DNA of 42,828 bases, taken from positions 1 to 42,828 of IMG/VR virus record IMGVR_UViG_3300040959_000451, one strand, 5' to 3'. Origin of the DNA: a virus. A model generated the notes under the pieces. That model was not told the DNA's origin and ran no database searches. It saw only the letters and a list, made by a program, of their open reading frames with translations. A program made the position numbers and the translations under genes. Of this stretch, positions 29,079-37,610 are shown piece after piece. Numbering within the stretch: the first letter of the stretch is position 1; the number at the start of each line of letters is the position of its first letter.

Positions 29079-29527
29079 GCTTTGTACTTAGTTAGTATTT
29101 TGTCAATCTGTTCATTACTGATTGAATCGCCATTTGGCACTGCTAACCAAGCCAAATTCGTAAGCTTGTTTCTTTTTGCAAACTCATCAGCTAAGGCCTG
29201 GTGATGCTCGTTAAGATAATCAACTAGCTGGCTTTGCAGTAGAGGTACAGGCAATACCATTTCTTCAACTTCAAAGCGCGATTTTCCGTTACTTTCAACG
29301 CCTACGGCTATCATATGTATAGCCCATTTATGCCTAACTTCACTTATGACGTACGCCATTGATTGACCAACAGTAACTTGCTTTGCTGTTTTGTAATTAA
29401 CAACGATACAGGTAAAACCATCATTCAACTCTGACTGTGAATGAAATACAGCTAAGTTTTTAAGCCCAATGCGAGCGCTAGCCAAAGCATCACGCATCTT
29501 ATTGTGTTTTTTATTTCGCTTTTTCAT
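29072..29527 (-). CDS. Hypothetical protein (151 aa)
   Basis: I start at the ATG of 29527, three bases after GGAGATT. The N-terminus is very basic (MKKRNKKHNKMRDALASARI), the centre has beta strands (FTCIVVNYKTAKQVTVGQSM) and the end is helical. It stands between the resolvase and dUTPase genes in the replication operon. No domain recognised; nucleic-acid binding is conceivable from the basic start. Confidence 0.6.
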   Translation of the reverse strand: MKKRNKKHNKMRDALASARIGLKNLAVFHSQSELNDGFTCIVVNYKTAKQVTVGQSMAYVISEVRHKWAIHMIAVGVESNGKSRFEVEEMVLPVPLLQSQLVDYLNEHHQALADEFAKRNKLTNLAWLAVPNGDSISNEQIDKILTKYKAW

Positions 29528-29570
29528 AATCTCCATCTCGCGAATTAATTTACACCATAACTGTATATTG

Positions 29571-29580
29571 TTATTTTTAA
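29571..29580 (-). promoter_or_regulatory. Shared TTAAAAATAA motif
   Basis: The 10-mer, followed by CAATATACA on the minus strand, lies about 45 bases upstream of the start at 29527. The -35/-10 elements are weak here. It could mark a secondary promoter within the replication operon. Confidence 0.4.
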
Positions 29581-29584
29581 TTAA

Positions 29585-30058
29585 TCAAGTGTTGTTTTTA
29601 GTTTTATCTAACTTAACACCTAAGTAACCAAAATAAGCGGCACTGCGGCTATCTTCGTTACTTTGACCATGCCAACCTAAATCAGCTAGTGCAGCCTTTC
29701 CTATTTTTGAATCCTTCCACACTTTACTTACACCGTGACGCACAACTTTAACTCCAAAATGCTCGGCAATGCGCTCTATTTCAATTTGCACCTGCTTGCA
29801 TTTGCCAACGTGTTCAGCTTTTTTAAGTTTTACTGGTAATGGGTCACGCCCTTTAATGCTAAATGCGTTTGAACTTATGCCGTTTAAGTTTTCAATATGG
29901 AGTTCAATATCGGATTTACCTAGTGATAAAATACCTTTACACCATTCATAAAACTCCACCAATGACATGCACTTTAGGTCGGTTAACTTACCACTTTTAT
30001 AATAAGAAAATCCGCTTGCTTTACTGTCAGGATCACAACCAATAATAATTTTACTCAT
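29585..30058 (-). CDS. RuvC-like Holliday junction resolvase
   Basis: The 157-residue protein has the RNase H-like order of acidic residues: MSKIIIGCDPDSKASGFSYY gives the first Asp, SDIELHIENLNG the Glu, and QSNEDSRSAAYFGY near the C-terminus the last Asp/Glu cluster. This is the RuvC/phage resolvase pattern for cutting branched recombination intermediates, which would clean DNA before packaging. AGGTGATTT precedes the ATG. It follows the SSB gene in the operon. Confidence 0.75.
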   Translation of the reverse strand: MSKIIIGCDPDSKASGFSYYKSGKLTDLKCMSLVEFYEWCKGILSLGKSDIELHIENLNGISSNAFSIKGRDPLPVKLKKAEHVGKCKQVQIEIERIAEHFGVKVVRHGVSKVWKDSKIGKAALADLGWHGQSNEDSRSAAYFGYLGVKLDKTKNNT

Positions 30059-30075
30059 AAATCACCTATAAAATT

Positions 30076-30098
30076 AGCGCCAAATTAATGGCGCTTTT
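30076..30098 (-). terminator. Hairpin between SSB and resolvase genes
   Basis: AGCGCC and GGCGCT pair around an eight-base loop. On the minus strand AATTTTAT follows, a weak U tract, so this could be an attenuator within the operon or a processing signal that lets SSB be made in excess over the resolvase. On the plus strand TTTTG follows. Confidence 0.4.
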
Positions 30099-30103
30099 GT
30101 TAG

Positions 30104-30628
30104 TTAAAATGGCGCGTCTGTATTTTGGTTTACTTGTTGCTGCGGCGCGAAACCTTGGTTTTGTGCTTGCTGGTTAAATCCACCTTGTTGCTGATTTTGC
30201 TGCTGCATTGGTTGTTGCTGATTAAATCCACCTTGCGCTTGTTGCTGTGGTTGCTGTTGATAACCACCTTGCTGCGACTGGTTGCTTTGGTTTTGACCTT
30301 GATGTTGACCGCCACCTTGCAGGGTTAACTCATTAACCATCATGGTTAATTTTGGCACTACACCGTTTTGGCCATCATAACTATCAACATCAACAGAGCC
30401 GCTTACAGCTAGTTTAGTTCCTTTAGTGATATACTGGCTTAGCTTATCTGCACGCTCACCCCATACAGCACAATCAACCCATAGAGTTTCGTAATTACCG
30501 TTATTATCTTTTGTGCGCTTTTGAACTGCTAGGCTAAAGTTTAAAACTGACTTAGGTCCATTTGCCGTGTTTACCGAGTTCATTCGTGGGTCTTGCCCTA
30601 CGTTACCAGCGAAAGTTGCTGTGTTCAT
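30104..30628 (-). CDS. ssb: Single-stranded DNA-binding protein
   Basis: The 174-residue protein has an OB fold at residues 1-105 (MNTATFAGNVGQDPRMNSVN; VLNFSLAVQKRTKDNNGNYE; TLWVDCAVWGERADKLSQYI), a very Gln-rich linker (110-165) and the acidic tip NTDAPF that in bacterial SSB recruits partner proteins. The tip is less acidic than the host DDDIPF form. It would coat single-stranded DNA in phage replication and recombination and may contact the neighbouring exonuclease. Confidence 0.93.
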   Translation of the reverse strand: MNTATFAGNVGQDPRMNSVNTANGPKSVLNFSLAVQKRTKDNNGNYETLWVDCAVWGERADKLSQYITKGTKLAVSGSVDVDSYDGQNGVVPKLTMMVNELTLQGGGQHQGQNQSNQSQQGGYQQQPQQQAQGGFNQQQPMQQQNQQQGGFNQQAQNQGFAPQQQVNQNTDAPF

Positions 30629-31041
30629 TATTGATTTCCTTCTAAGTTTATAGGTTGTATTCTAAATTCTTGTTTTGCACCGCGTCTAACTGCCAAAGTT
30701 AACGTTGCTGCGTTTTTAATGTGCGACATTGCATTAACTCGAATGCCACCAATATTTTTTTGCTTACCAAAGCTTACAGTTGGATCAACATATAAATTCA
30801 TCCAGCGGCCAGCCCACTGACTTGCATCTTTACCCCACAATGCGACAAGTATTTTACGCACTGTTAAGCATGGCTTGAAAGGCTTACCTTCGCAGCCATA
30901 GTAATAAACTTGTACAGGCTGCTGCGGGTCGTTTGTTACGTTAACGCCCTCTACCTGTATCATTAAATCACCGCCCACCAAATCATCAGCGTTTAATTGA
31001 TCTGATTTTGTTTTAATTGTATGAGATACATCAAGCATCAT
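30628..31041 (-). CDS. Recombination-associated hypothetical protein (137 aa)
   Basis: The gene lies between the exonuclease and SSB genes and overlaps both. The product has VGGDLMIQVEGVNVTNDPQQ, KPFKPCLTVRKILVALWGKD and AATLTLAVRRGAKQEFRI, suggesting a small beta-rich or OB-like fold. Its place suggests a partner in exonuclease-SSB recombination, a position often held by an annealing protein, but no RecT or Erf motif is visible. I leave the function open. Confidence 0.6.
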   Translation of the reverse strand: MMLDVSHTIKTKSDQLNADDLVGGDLMIQVEGVNVTNDPQQPVQVYYYGCEGKPFKPCLTVRKILVALWGKDASQWAGRWMNLYVDPTVSFGKQKNIGGIRVNAMSHIKNAATLTLAVRRGAKQEFRIQPINLEGNQ

Positions 31042-31892
31042 TCTTCTCCGTCAAAAACAACTTCAACATCATCTGTATAATCGTCATCGCCGTTAAAATT
31101 GAACGATTCACTATGCAACCAGTCGTTATTGTCGCTACACTGCTTAAATCGCTCAATATTTGCTGTCATACGCTGCCAAAAACCCCAAGCAATTAACTGG
31201 TCTTTTGTTACTTCAAACACGCCTACAGGATAACGACCTAGTGCGATAGAAGAAGATACAGCAATAAATACAAATCGGTTAACTTCAAAGCCGTAGTGCA
31301 GACTTAGAACGTGCATATAAAACGCCGCTTGGTGGCCGTAATCAAACTTAAATAATGGGTTAATCCATTCTTTATCGCTTCGCCAGTCATCAATACAGCC
31401 AGTCGTTTTAACGTCAAGACAAACACCGATTGATTCAATTAAATTTTTGTCTGGTCTGCACTTCAATAACACACCTCGTTCTGAATCATTTGCAATTACA
31501 CTGCACTCAGCTTGACCTTGTTGGGCTAGTAAATGTACCGCAGTTGGATGGGCATTAACACTGCCAACCATAACTTTAATTTGCTCAGCTTCATCAGCTG
31601 TCAAAACAATGTTATCTGGATTGTCGATCACTTCTTGCTCGAATGACTTAGTATTTCGACCTTTTACGCTGCTAACAAACACCAAATCTTCGTACTCTGC
31701 TGGCTCAAGTAACGCACAATGTAAAGCAGTGCCAAAGTCTTTTGTTTGGACTTTTGAATAATTGATTGGCGCATTACGTGACCAAATATAATCAGCTGGG
31801 TTGCGCTCAACCATTACCGCATCACTGTTTGCTAGTGCGTCAATTTTGCGGTATTCATCTTGCGGAATATCAGTAAATAAACCAAGTTTCAT
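31038..31892 (-). CDS. PD-(D/E)XK exonuclease, RecE / DUF3799-like
   Basis: The 284-residue enzyme has GTALHCALLEPAEYEDLVFV (helix carrying the family's conserved GxxxH), LKCRPDKNLIE, and DVKTTGCIDDWRSDK, which supply the D...(D)xK core of the nuclease. GHQAAFYMHVLSLHYGFE is the conserved QxxxY helix of the RecB/exonuclease fold. Related phage enzymes degrade one DNA strand for annealing recombination. CGGAGATTT stands before the ATG, with an early-type promoter carrying the shared motif upstream. The C-terminus is very acidic. Confidence 0.85.
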   Translation of the reverse strand: MKLGLFTDIPQDEYRKIDALANSDAVMVERNPADYIWSRNAPINYSKVQTKDFGTALHCALLEPAEYEDLVFVSSVKGRNTKSFEQEVIDNPDNIVLTADEAEQIKVMVGSVNAHPTAVHLLAQQGQAECSVIANDSERGVLLKCRPDKNLIESIGVCLDVKTTGCIDDWRSDKEWINPLFKFDYGHQAAFYMHVLSLHYGFEVNRFVFIAVSSSIALGRYPVGVFEVTKDQLIAWGFWQRMTANIERFKQCSDNNDWLHSESFNFNGDDDYTDDVEVVFDGEE

Positions 31893-31925
31893 AACATTAA
31901 ATCTCCGTTGTTGTGGTTTAAATAT

Positions 31926-31967
31926 AAAGTAATATAATTAAACAACATTGTAAAGTGTTATTTTTAA
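31926..31967 (-). promoter_or_regulatory. Early-type promoter before the exonuclease gene
   Basis: On the minus strand TTAAAAATAA (31967-31958), CAC, TTTACA (31954-31949), 17 bases, TACTTT. The arrangement equals the promoters at 8694 and 42226. It lies inside the replication operon, just after the helicase gene, and would let the recombination genes be expressed separately from the primase genes. Confidence 0.55.
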
Positions 31968-33767
31968 TTAATCGAACTTTTTACGGGCAATTATGCTAAA
32001 CCCTTTGTCGTTTTTACGGTGTGTTATATATGTCGGTTGCTTCAATACCATTTCATTTTGCTTTAACTGTGCAAAGTTTTTGGCCGCCAACATTCCGCGC
32101 TGCCACGTTTCAGATTCAACATGCTCTTTTACAAACTTACGCCAGGTTGAACGCTCCCATTGTTTAGATGAGAACGGATTGAAATGCTCTTTTGCAATCT
32201 CTGGCAACTCAATACCATTGTGCATGTAAGTACTATCAAGATTATAGCTAACCCACAAACCGCCATTATTTGCTTGCGTTAATGACATTGACAGGACTTT
32301 TTTATAATCCGCCTCTGTGTATGCCTTGTTCTTCAAGTTAGCATTCGGATCAATCATTACTGCATCACACTTGCGGCACGTTTTTGCGCTTGGTGCGTTA
32401 TGTGCGCCACAATTCATACATTCATTGAACATGAAGTAATGCTCACAACGTCCATCTTCGCTGTTTTGCGACTGACCAACACAGCGTACCGCATATTCAC
32501 TATTTAATGTTGCACATAACGGGCAATCTTGCGTTTCACCTTTTGGCGCTTTTCCTTTTTGCTCCATTGCTTGTTGTAAAATTGGATCTTCGTAGATGTT
32601 ACCCATGGCTTCTATTGTGTCGGTAAAATCGAGAATGAGTGCATCATCTTTCACTAGGCCTTGTTCTATTTCATGTGGCTTTAATGTTCTAAGTACACGT
32701 CCAATAAGTTGTATAAGCAAAGTTAAAGATCCAATCTTTCTAAGTATCACACAAACTTGCCACTGGCTTATATCAACACCAGTTGTTAAGCAACCAATCT
32801 GAATTACATATTTTAATTCCCCGGCTTTTGCTTTTGATAAAATTTCCATTCTATTTTTAGCGCTTGTGCTATCGGTAACAATACCCCAGGTTCCATCTGG
32901 TAAACACTCTGCAACTTGTTCACAGTGTTTTTTACTTGCACATGTAATTAACACACCTAGCTTATCTTTTGTGCGCTCTATAACTTCCTGCATAATCTGC
33001 TGTGTTTTTGTTTGCTCCTTACACACTGCGCGACCCATTGCAGCCAATTCTTTAGCGCTAAAATCCTCAGCACCTTCACCGCCTTTTACTGAAAATTGAT
33101 TAAGTGACTCGTAGTGGTTTTCTTCATCACCAAAACCAAACACAGGTGGAACTAAAAATCCCTTGCTAATTAATTCATATGTTGAAATATCTGTTAATTG
33201 CTTTTTCCAGTAAGGCCCGTAAATTGACTCGCTGCCGCGATAAGGTGATCCAGTGTAGCCAATTACAAGTGGCGGTTTTGCACCTAATCGCTTAGCGTTA
33301 TCATTTAATCGCTTTAAAATTTTACCGTATTGCGTCTCTGGCTCATCAGTAAGGCAATCACTCCATGGCACCATATGCGCCTCATCTATCAAAATAGCCG
33401 TAAAAGTTCGATCTTTAAACTCGCTATTTAATGATCTACCAACTGTTCCCTCAGTCCCAAAAATAACTGGGTAGTAAGTTGATTTTTGATTTAAGCTGGC
33501 GCTGAATATGGAAAGTTTTATTCCAAACGCTCTAGCTGTTTCGGCTCCTTGAGCAATTAATTCACCTTGCCTAGCTAAAACTAGAATGCTATTGCTTGGC
33601 TTTGACATTATTTGCTTTATTGCCGCGGCAATTAAAACAGTTTTACCACCACCAACTGAGCAATTAATAAATGCCGGATCAAACTTCTGTTCTTTGTATG
33701 TTTCACGCATGTGCTTGATAGTCGAGTCATGCGCCTTTTGTTGATAGTCTCTTAGTTCAAAACTCAT
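31968..33767 (-). CDS. Superfamily II DEAD/DEAH-box helicase
   Basis: The 599-residue protein contains RDYQQKAHD (Q-motif-like start), SVGGGKTVLIAAAI (motif I), LIDEAH (motif II), IGYTGSP (motif III), and LLIQLIGRVLR (motif VI). From about residue 408 two zinc-binding clusters follow (CPLC...C...C, then CMNCGAHNAPSAKTCRKC), and an unknown helical domain ends the protein. This is the phage UvsW/RadD-like SF2 family used in replication or branch processing. The start has GGAGATTTAAGG upstream. No replicative DnaB-type helicase is seen in the genome. Confidence 0.88.
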   Translation of the reverse strand: MSFELRDYQQKAHDSTIKHMRETYKEQKFDPAFINCSVGGGKTVLIAAAIKQIMSKPSNSILVLARQGELIAQGAETARAFGIKLSIFSASLNQKSTYYPVIFGTEGTVGRSLNSEFKDRTFTAILIDEAHMVPWSDCLTDEPETQYGKILKRLNDNAKRLGAKPPLVIGYTGSPYRGSESIYGPYWKKQLTDISTYELISKGFLVPPVFGFGDEENHYESLNQFSVKGGEGAEDFSAKELAAMGRAVCKEQTKTQQIMQEVIERTKDKLGVLITCASKKHCEQVAECLPDGTWGIVTDSTSAKNRMEILSKAKAGELKYVIQIGCLTTGVDISQWQVCVILRKIGSLTLLIQLIGRVLRTLKPHEIEQGLVKDDALILDFTDTIEAMGNIYEDPILQQAMEQKGKAPKGETQDCPLCATLNSEYAVRCVGQSQNSEDGRCEHYFMFNECMNCGAHNAPSAKTCRKCDAVMIDPNANLKNKAYTEADYKKVLSMSLTQANNGGLWVSYNLDSTYMHNGIELPEIAKEHFNPFSSKQWERSTWRKFVKEHVESETWQRGMLAAKNFAQLKQNEMVLKQPTYITHRKNDKGFSIIARKKFD

Positions 33768-33780
33768 AACCTTAAATCTC

Positions 33781-34563
33781 CTATGGCATATCTGGCCAAT
33801 ATCTATTACCTTTTGAAGCGTTTTCGCTTCTTGTTAATAATTGAAAGTTATCAATGCAGTGTAAACCGCAAACTAAGTCACTACTTATCGGCACTATATG
33901 ATCAACTTCCATCCCGTTAATTTTTGCTGATTTGTAATAAGAGTTTATTTCCTTCTGACTTTGCCATAAAGGCCTTGCAGATCTAACTCTTGAGTCGTAA
34001 GCGCAAGATATGGCTATCATTTTCTTTCTATTGGCTTTGTAGTATTTTCTTTCGTACTTTCTTCTAGCATTTCTTACTTCAGCTCTACCCCTATACTCCT
34101 TATCTTGAGCCCTTACTTTTTCATAATTACTGTTTACGTAATTATCTTTGTACTTCTTTATTTTATCTTTGTTTTTATCTCTCCATTTTTTATGTTTCTC
34201 CTTTTGTTTTTCCTTATCAAGTCTTTCATAAGCTAACTTTGATTTGCATTTTCTGCATTGCGTCTTTACCGTTCTTGGTCTTATTTTGTCATTAGGAAAA
34301 AACTCACCTGTTTTAGGTTTTAATTCAAAGCAATTACTGCAAAGACAAAAACCGATTGGAACTTCAACCCCAAGATCTTTCTTTTGACTTTTACATTTCT
34401 TGCATTGTGATTGAAGTCCGCGACTTGAGCTTTTATGAAATTCACTCGCGCTTTTTATAATCTTGCACTTGCTGCACCTTTTTTCTGTGACTGGCAACTC
34501 TGCATTTTCCTGAGCAGTATTTTGCTCTTGCTGTTCCGTAGAATTTTTTCCCGCAATTTTCAC
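33781..34563 (-). CDS. HNH endonuclease with zinc-ribbon N-terminus
   Basis: The frame has 260 codons from a GTG at 34563, which lies inside the zinc-finger gene at 34442-34582; a TTG closer to the first cysteines is an alternative start. Two to three CxxC pairs ([34 protein letters not shown]) precede a long Lys-rich linker and an HNH domain at the C-terminus ([20 protein letters not shown] followed by [16 protein letters not shown]). Such proteins are often free-standing homing endonucleases. It lies between primase and helicase genes, a common invasion site. Confidence 0.8.
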   Translation of the reverse strand: MKIAGKNSTEQQEQNTAQENAELPVTEKRCSKCKIIKSASEFHKSSSRGLQSQCKKCKSQKKDLGVEVPIGFCLCSNCFELKPKTGEFFPNDKIRPRTVKTQCRKCKSKLAYERLDKEKQKEKHKKWRDKNKDKIKKYKDNYVNSNYEKVRAQDKEYRGRAEVRNARRKYERKYYKANRKKMIAISCAYDSRVRSARPLWQSQKEINSYYKSAKINGMEVDHIVPISSDLVCGLHCIDNFQLLTRSENASKGNRYWPDMP

Positions 34564-34582
34564 ACTTAACCTCAGTAATCAT
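34442..34582 (-). CDS. Small zinc-finger protein (46 aa)
   Basis: I start at the ATG of 34582 because GAGG lies nine bases upstream. The product, [20 protein letters not shown] then [15 protein letters not shown], holds a CxxC...CxxxC zinc finger followed by a basic tail. This short finger is widespread in phages and plasmids. It overlaps the HNH frame by about 120 bases, so one of the two starts must be later than the open frame suggests. Confidence 0.6.
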   Translation of the reverse strand: MITEVKCENCGKKFYGTARAKYCSGKCRVASHRKKVQQVQDYKKRE

Positions 34583-34619
34583 AATAACCTCACTTATTAA
34601 TAATTGTAACACAGTACCG

Positions 34620-35378
34620 TTACATTTCAACAATCAATCTTTCCGCTTGAAACTTTGCTTCATCAGTTTCACAAACGGCGTGCATTTTAATTTTCTTGTG
34701 CTTAATCGCGCTGTAAATAAAATTAATATTGTGCGGCATGAAAAAACATATTGTGTTTTTACCCTCAACGCGATTTAGTTTATTTGCCGTAAACCAGTTT
34801 TCGCATAAATAAACATCACCTTCAATTTGCCCGAATATAGCGCAACTACCGTAAAGAAATTTCTTTTTATATGGTTGTGACTCATAACCAGCACCGCGCA
34901 ATTGCATAAGAGATACAGGCGTTGAATTCAGGTCAGTCAAGATAGCTATCTGACTAGCGCCATGAAAGTAAATGTTTTCATCTTGATAACTTCTAACATC
35001 ACACTTTCTTAAAAACTCTGTAATTTCATCAATCGAAAAAGCTGCCTTGTTAAGTGGTAGCCTAGCTGCCTTTGGCCTAGCTTTTTTAACCTCGCCTGTC
35101 GTTATTTCGGTGTCTTTAATATCAGCGCCTAAATATTTAGCGGCTTGCTTGAAATCCCATCCGTTAATGTCTTGCAGAAAATTAATAACGTCACCGCTTT
35201 CACCGCAACCAAAACAGTGATAAAACTGGTCGTTACTGTTAACTGAAAAGCTAGCTGTTTTTTCATTATGAAACGGGCAGCAACCAAAATAATCCTTCCC
35301 GTGCTTCTTTAGCGGCACAAAGTTTTCGATAATATCGACAATATCAACGCGCGCTTTTAGGTTATCAATATCAATCAT
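34620..35378 (-). CDS. CHC2-type DNA primase
   Basis: The 252-residue protein begins with a DnaG zinc-binding domain (FVPLKKHGKDYFGCCPFHNE, KTASFSVN, then YHCFGCGESGDVINFL) giving the CHC2 cysteine and histidine ligands. The second half has a shortened TOPRIM-like pattern (VYLCENWFTANKLNRVEGKN; MHAVCETDEAKFQAERL). The RNA polymerase core of full-length DnaG is reduced, as in phage primases that work with a separate ATPase, here the DUF3987 protein encoded just upstream. Confidence 0.85.
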   Translation of the reverse strand: MIDIDNLKARVDIVDIIENFVPLKKHGKDYFGCCPFHNEKTASFSVNSNDQFYHCFGCGESGDVINFLQDINGWDFKQAAKYLGADIKDTEITTGEVKKARPKAARLPLNKAAFSIDEITEFLRKCDVRSYQDENIYFHGASQIAILTDLNSTPVSLMQLRGAGYESQPYKKKFLYGSCAIFGQIEGDVYLCENWFTANKLNRVEGKNTICFFMPHNINFIYSAIKHKKIKMHAVCETDEAKFQAERLIVEM

Positions 35379-35380
35379 AA

Positions 35381-36907
35381 TTACTCGGCCATTTTAGGGT
35401 TAATGCGAATAAATCCGTCATTTTTATCGCTGTACCAACATATATTTCTGTTCTGCAATACTGGCATTAGCTTATCGTGGAAGTGAGATGTTATTTTTGT
35501 CTGGCTCTTAAACGCCTTTGCTTTTTTGATTGAGTCTATAAGGGTGCGCGCCTTAACTTCAATCTTACCTTTAGTAACGTAACCAGATAACGTGCCAGCG
35601 ATATGTTTTATTTGCGACTCATCACCGCCAAAACCTTCACTATCAGCTGTTTTAACGAATGTTTTTAATAGCTCGCAGTAAATGCTATAAGCGCGCAAAA
35701 CAGTATCATGACTAATAGTTAGTTTTGTCACTGAGTGCTGAAAATTATCAATTGCGTGTAGGCTAGCTGCAATTTTCATTACTTGTTTATCCATCTTACC
35801 AAGAAAACCAATCATTAAATTACTTGAGTATTTACCACCATCAGCCATTAGTGGCTCAAGTTCGTTTTTCTTTTGTTGAATAAAATTTTTAGTATCTTCG
35901 GTAATGTTTAAAATGGTTTTCTCTGACATGATTATATTTCGCATAATCTCGCCAAATCTTGTTTTCGTTTCGCTTCTTACTGGTGTGAATTTAGTATGAT
36001 CGCGATTACCAAGCATATGTGGCTCATAACCAAATAAGAATCGCTCTGTTAAGCCATTCTCACGCTCTGACATGCTCAGTATGGCCTTAACTGTTTCATA
36101 TTGAGCAAGAACAGCAATTCCACCGCGAATATGAATAGACGGCATCGAGCGAGTGATACGGACCATGCTTACATAACCATTATCCCAACCCTTCAGAATT
36201 GGCTCATTGTTTGGCGCTTTCTTGGCATCACCATACGCCAGCCCGATACTTGTTAAGATTGATTGTGCTTCATCGGAAATGATATTAAACATACCAGTTT
36301 GCTTTGCAGCCTCGTTACAAATAGCCTCCGGTGTAGCGTCCGTGAAATACATATTGTAAATAGGGAATCGCGACAGTTTTTCTTCTAGTTCGGCAATGGT
36401 ATCGCGTAAATTCATTTTTTCTTCACGGCCTGTTGAACTTTTTAGTTCTTTTTCTGCTTCCTCAATATCCTGGAGTATTTCACGGCGGCGCTTTTTGTTG
36501 CCAGTATTAAGCTCATCAACAGCGGCTAATATCGGACTTGTAAAGAAATTACTAACACCAGTTTTACCGGTTGATGGTGGCTGAGCTGTTGCAATATAAA
36601 GGTTAGTTGATAGCTCACCAAAGTAATTAACATAAAAGCTTTTGCACATAGCCGCAGCAACACAACCAAGACCATGTAAATACACGCTAGACTCAGGGAA
36701 TTGAACTTGCGCGGCAACCTCTTTAGCCAAATTGCTAAGCGCATCATCGCGACTGTGATCAATTAAGTGCATGGTCGAATAAAGGCGATCATCTTCGGTC
36801 AGAATTGGTTCGGGCCAATACTCTCTATGAGTTGCTGCACCGCTCTCTGGACCATCTTTAAATTGACCAAAGTTAGCAATGTTACCCATGTTAATATTCT
36901 GAGCCAT
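35381..36907 (-). CDS. DUF3987 primase-associated ATPase / helicase-like
   Basis: The 508-residue protein has a Walker A motif in IATAQPPSTGKTGVSNFF (around residue 110) and a Walker B-like MFNIISDEAQSILTS. A central coiled coil (KKRRREILQDIEEAEKELKS) precedes it. RSMPSIHIRGGIAVLAQYET and ENGLTERFLFGYEPHMLGNR are typical of the DUF3987/YfjI family, which pairs with CHC2 primases in plasmids and phages and may unwind DNA at the origin. It is the second gene of the replication operon, right after the ribbon-helix-helix gene. Confidence 0.8.
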   Translation of the reverse strand: MAQNINMGNIANFGQFKDGPESGAATHREYWPEPILTEDDRLYSTMHLIDHSRDDALSNLAKEVAAQVQFPESSVYLHGLGCVAAAMCKSFYVNYFGELSTNLYIATAQPPSTGKTGVSNFFTSPILAAVDELNTGNKKRRREILQDIEEAEKELKSSTGREEKMNLRDTIAELEEKLSRFPIYNMYFTDATPEAICNEAAKQTGMFNIISDEAQSILTSIGLAYGDAKKAPNNEPILKGWDNGYVSMVRITRSMPSIHIRGGIAVLAQYETVKAILSMSERENGLTERFLFGYEPHMLGNRDHTKFTPVRSETKTRFGEIMRNIIMSEKTILNITEDTKNFIQQKKNELEPLMADGGKYSSNLMIGFLGKMDKQVMKIAASLHAIDNFQHSVTKLTISHDTVLRAYSIYCELLKTFVKTADSEGFGGDESQIKHIAGTLSGYVTKGKIEVKARTLIDSIKKAKAFKSQTKITSHFHDKLMPVLQNRNICWYSDKNDGFIRINPKMAE

Positions 36908-36910
36908 AAA

Positions 36911-37150
36911 TTAACACTCCACATTTTTAACTGAGTTTCTGATTTGCTTGTCAGACTCAGCAATAAATGACGTTACATTTTCTTTCTGATTGTCATTTAG
37001 TAGTCGCAGCATCTTATCAAGACCATAAGCGGTTGCTGCTCTAATAACCTGACTTCTTTCCATGCTAGTCAATTCAGAAATGCGTAAAATATCCTCGTGC
37101 ATACCCTGGCTGAATTTAACTTTCGCATTCGACATAGCTACTTTCTTCAT
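36911..37150 (-). CDS. Ribbon-helix-helix DNA-binding protein
   Basis: I start at the ATG of 37150, seven bases after GGAG; the frame is open to 37189. The 79-residue product has AKVKFSQGM (strand), HEDILRISELTS (helix) and MERSQVIRAATAYGLDKML (helix), the MetJ/Arc/CopG pattern. It is the first gene of the replication operon and is adjacent to the iteron arrays at 37277-37610. Such proteins bind arrays of short direct repeats as repressors, plasmid copy-control or partition adaptors, so it may control the origin and its own promoter. Confidence 0.75.
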   Translation of the reverse strand: MKKVAMSNAKVKFSQGMHEDILRISELTSMERSQVIRAATAYGLDKMLRLLNDNQKENVTSFIAESDKQIRNSVKNVEC

Positions 37151-37276
37151 CTTAAAACTCCAAAAACTTAAATTGTTAACGTGATACATGGTGACACATA
37201 AAACAAATTACAACCAATTCAAATTAACGATTGAAAATCTACCATTTCACCGAAAAAACAGATTAAAAAGCGTTTT

Positions 37277-37610
37277 CTGTGGGTATATTTTGCCGCTGTG
37301 GGTATGCTTGCGGTATGGCTACGGTATACTCGTGAGTATGAAAAAAAGCTGTAGACCGTTGATTTATATATATTTTCTCAAAAATGGGTATGAAAACGCT
37401 ATTTTTGCCGTGTATACACATATAAAAATAAAATTAATGACAATAAAAAATAGTGAGAAATAAATAAAAATACAAAAACATTGAAATTCATACCCACAGA
37501 TAGTAAATAATTAATAAAATACTAATAAATACATACACTTACACTATATATATACATACTCATTCTCATACCAATACCATACCAATACCATACCCACAGC
37601 ATACTCACAG
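37277..37610. other. Origin-like region: inverted arrays of 11-bp iterons
   Basis: The right array is four tandem 11-mers (37567-37577, 37578-37588, 37589-37599, 37600-37610): CATACCAATAC twice, CATACCCACAG, CATACTCACAG, with outliers at 37489-37499 and 37555. The left array is the reverse complement type: CTGTGGGTATA (37277-37287), CTGTGGGTATG (37296-37306), CTTGCGGTATG (37307-37317), GCTACGGTATA (37318-37328), CTCGTGAGTATG (37329-37340), and ATGGGTATG at 37384. About 150 bases of very AT-rich sequence lie between. It sits upstream of both the replication operon and the plus-strand genes at 37689, as expected for a replication origin or centromere-like site. Confidence 0.75.

Noticed and set aside
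30125-30328. Plus-strand frame opposite the SSB linker
   Set aside because: A Leu-rich product caused by reading the Gln-rich repeat in reverse; no start signals.
37188-37463. A 91-codon plus-strand frame
   Set aside because: It runs through the iteron array and AT-rich sequence, has no ribosome site, and its protein mirrors the repeats.
37277-37610. CRISPR-like repeats
   Set aside because: The units are 11 bp, directly adjacent and inverted between halves; there are no spacers of CRISPR length and no cas genes.
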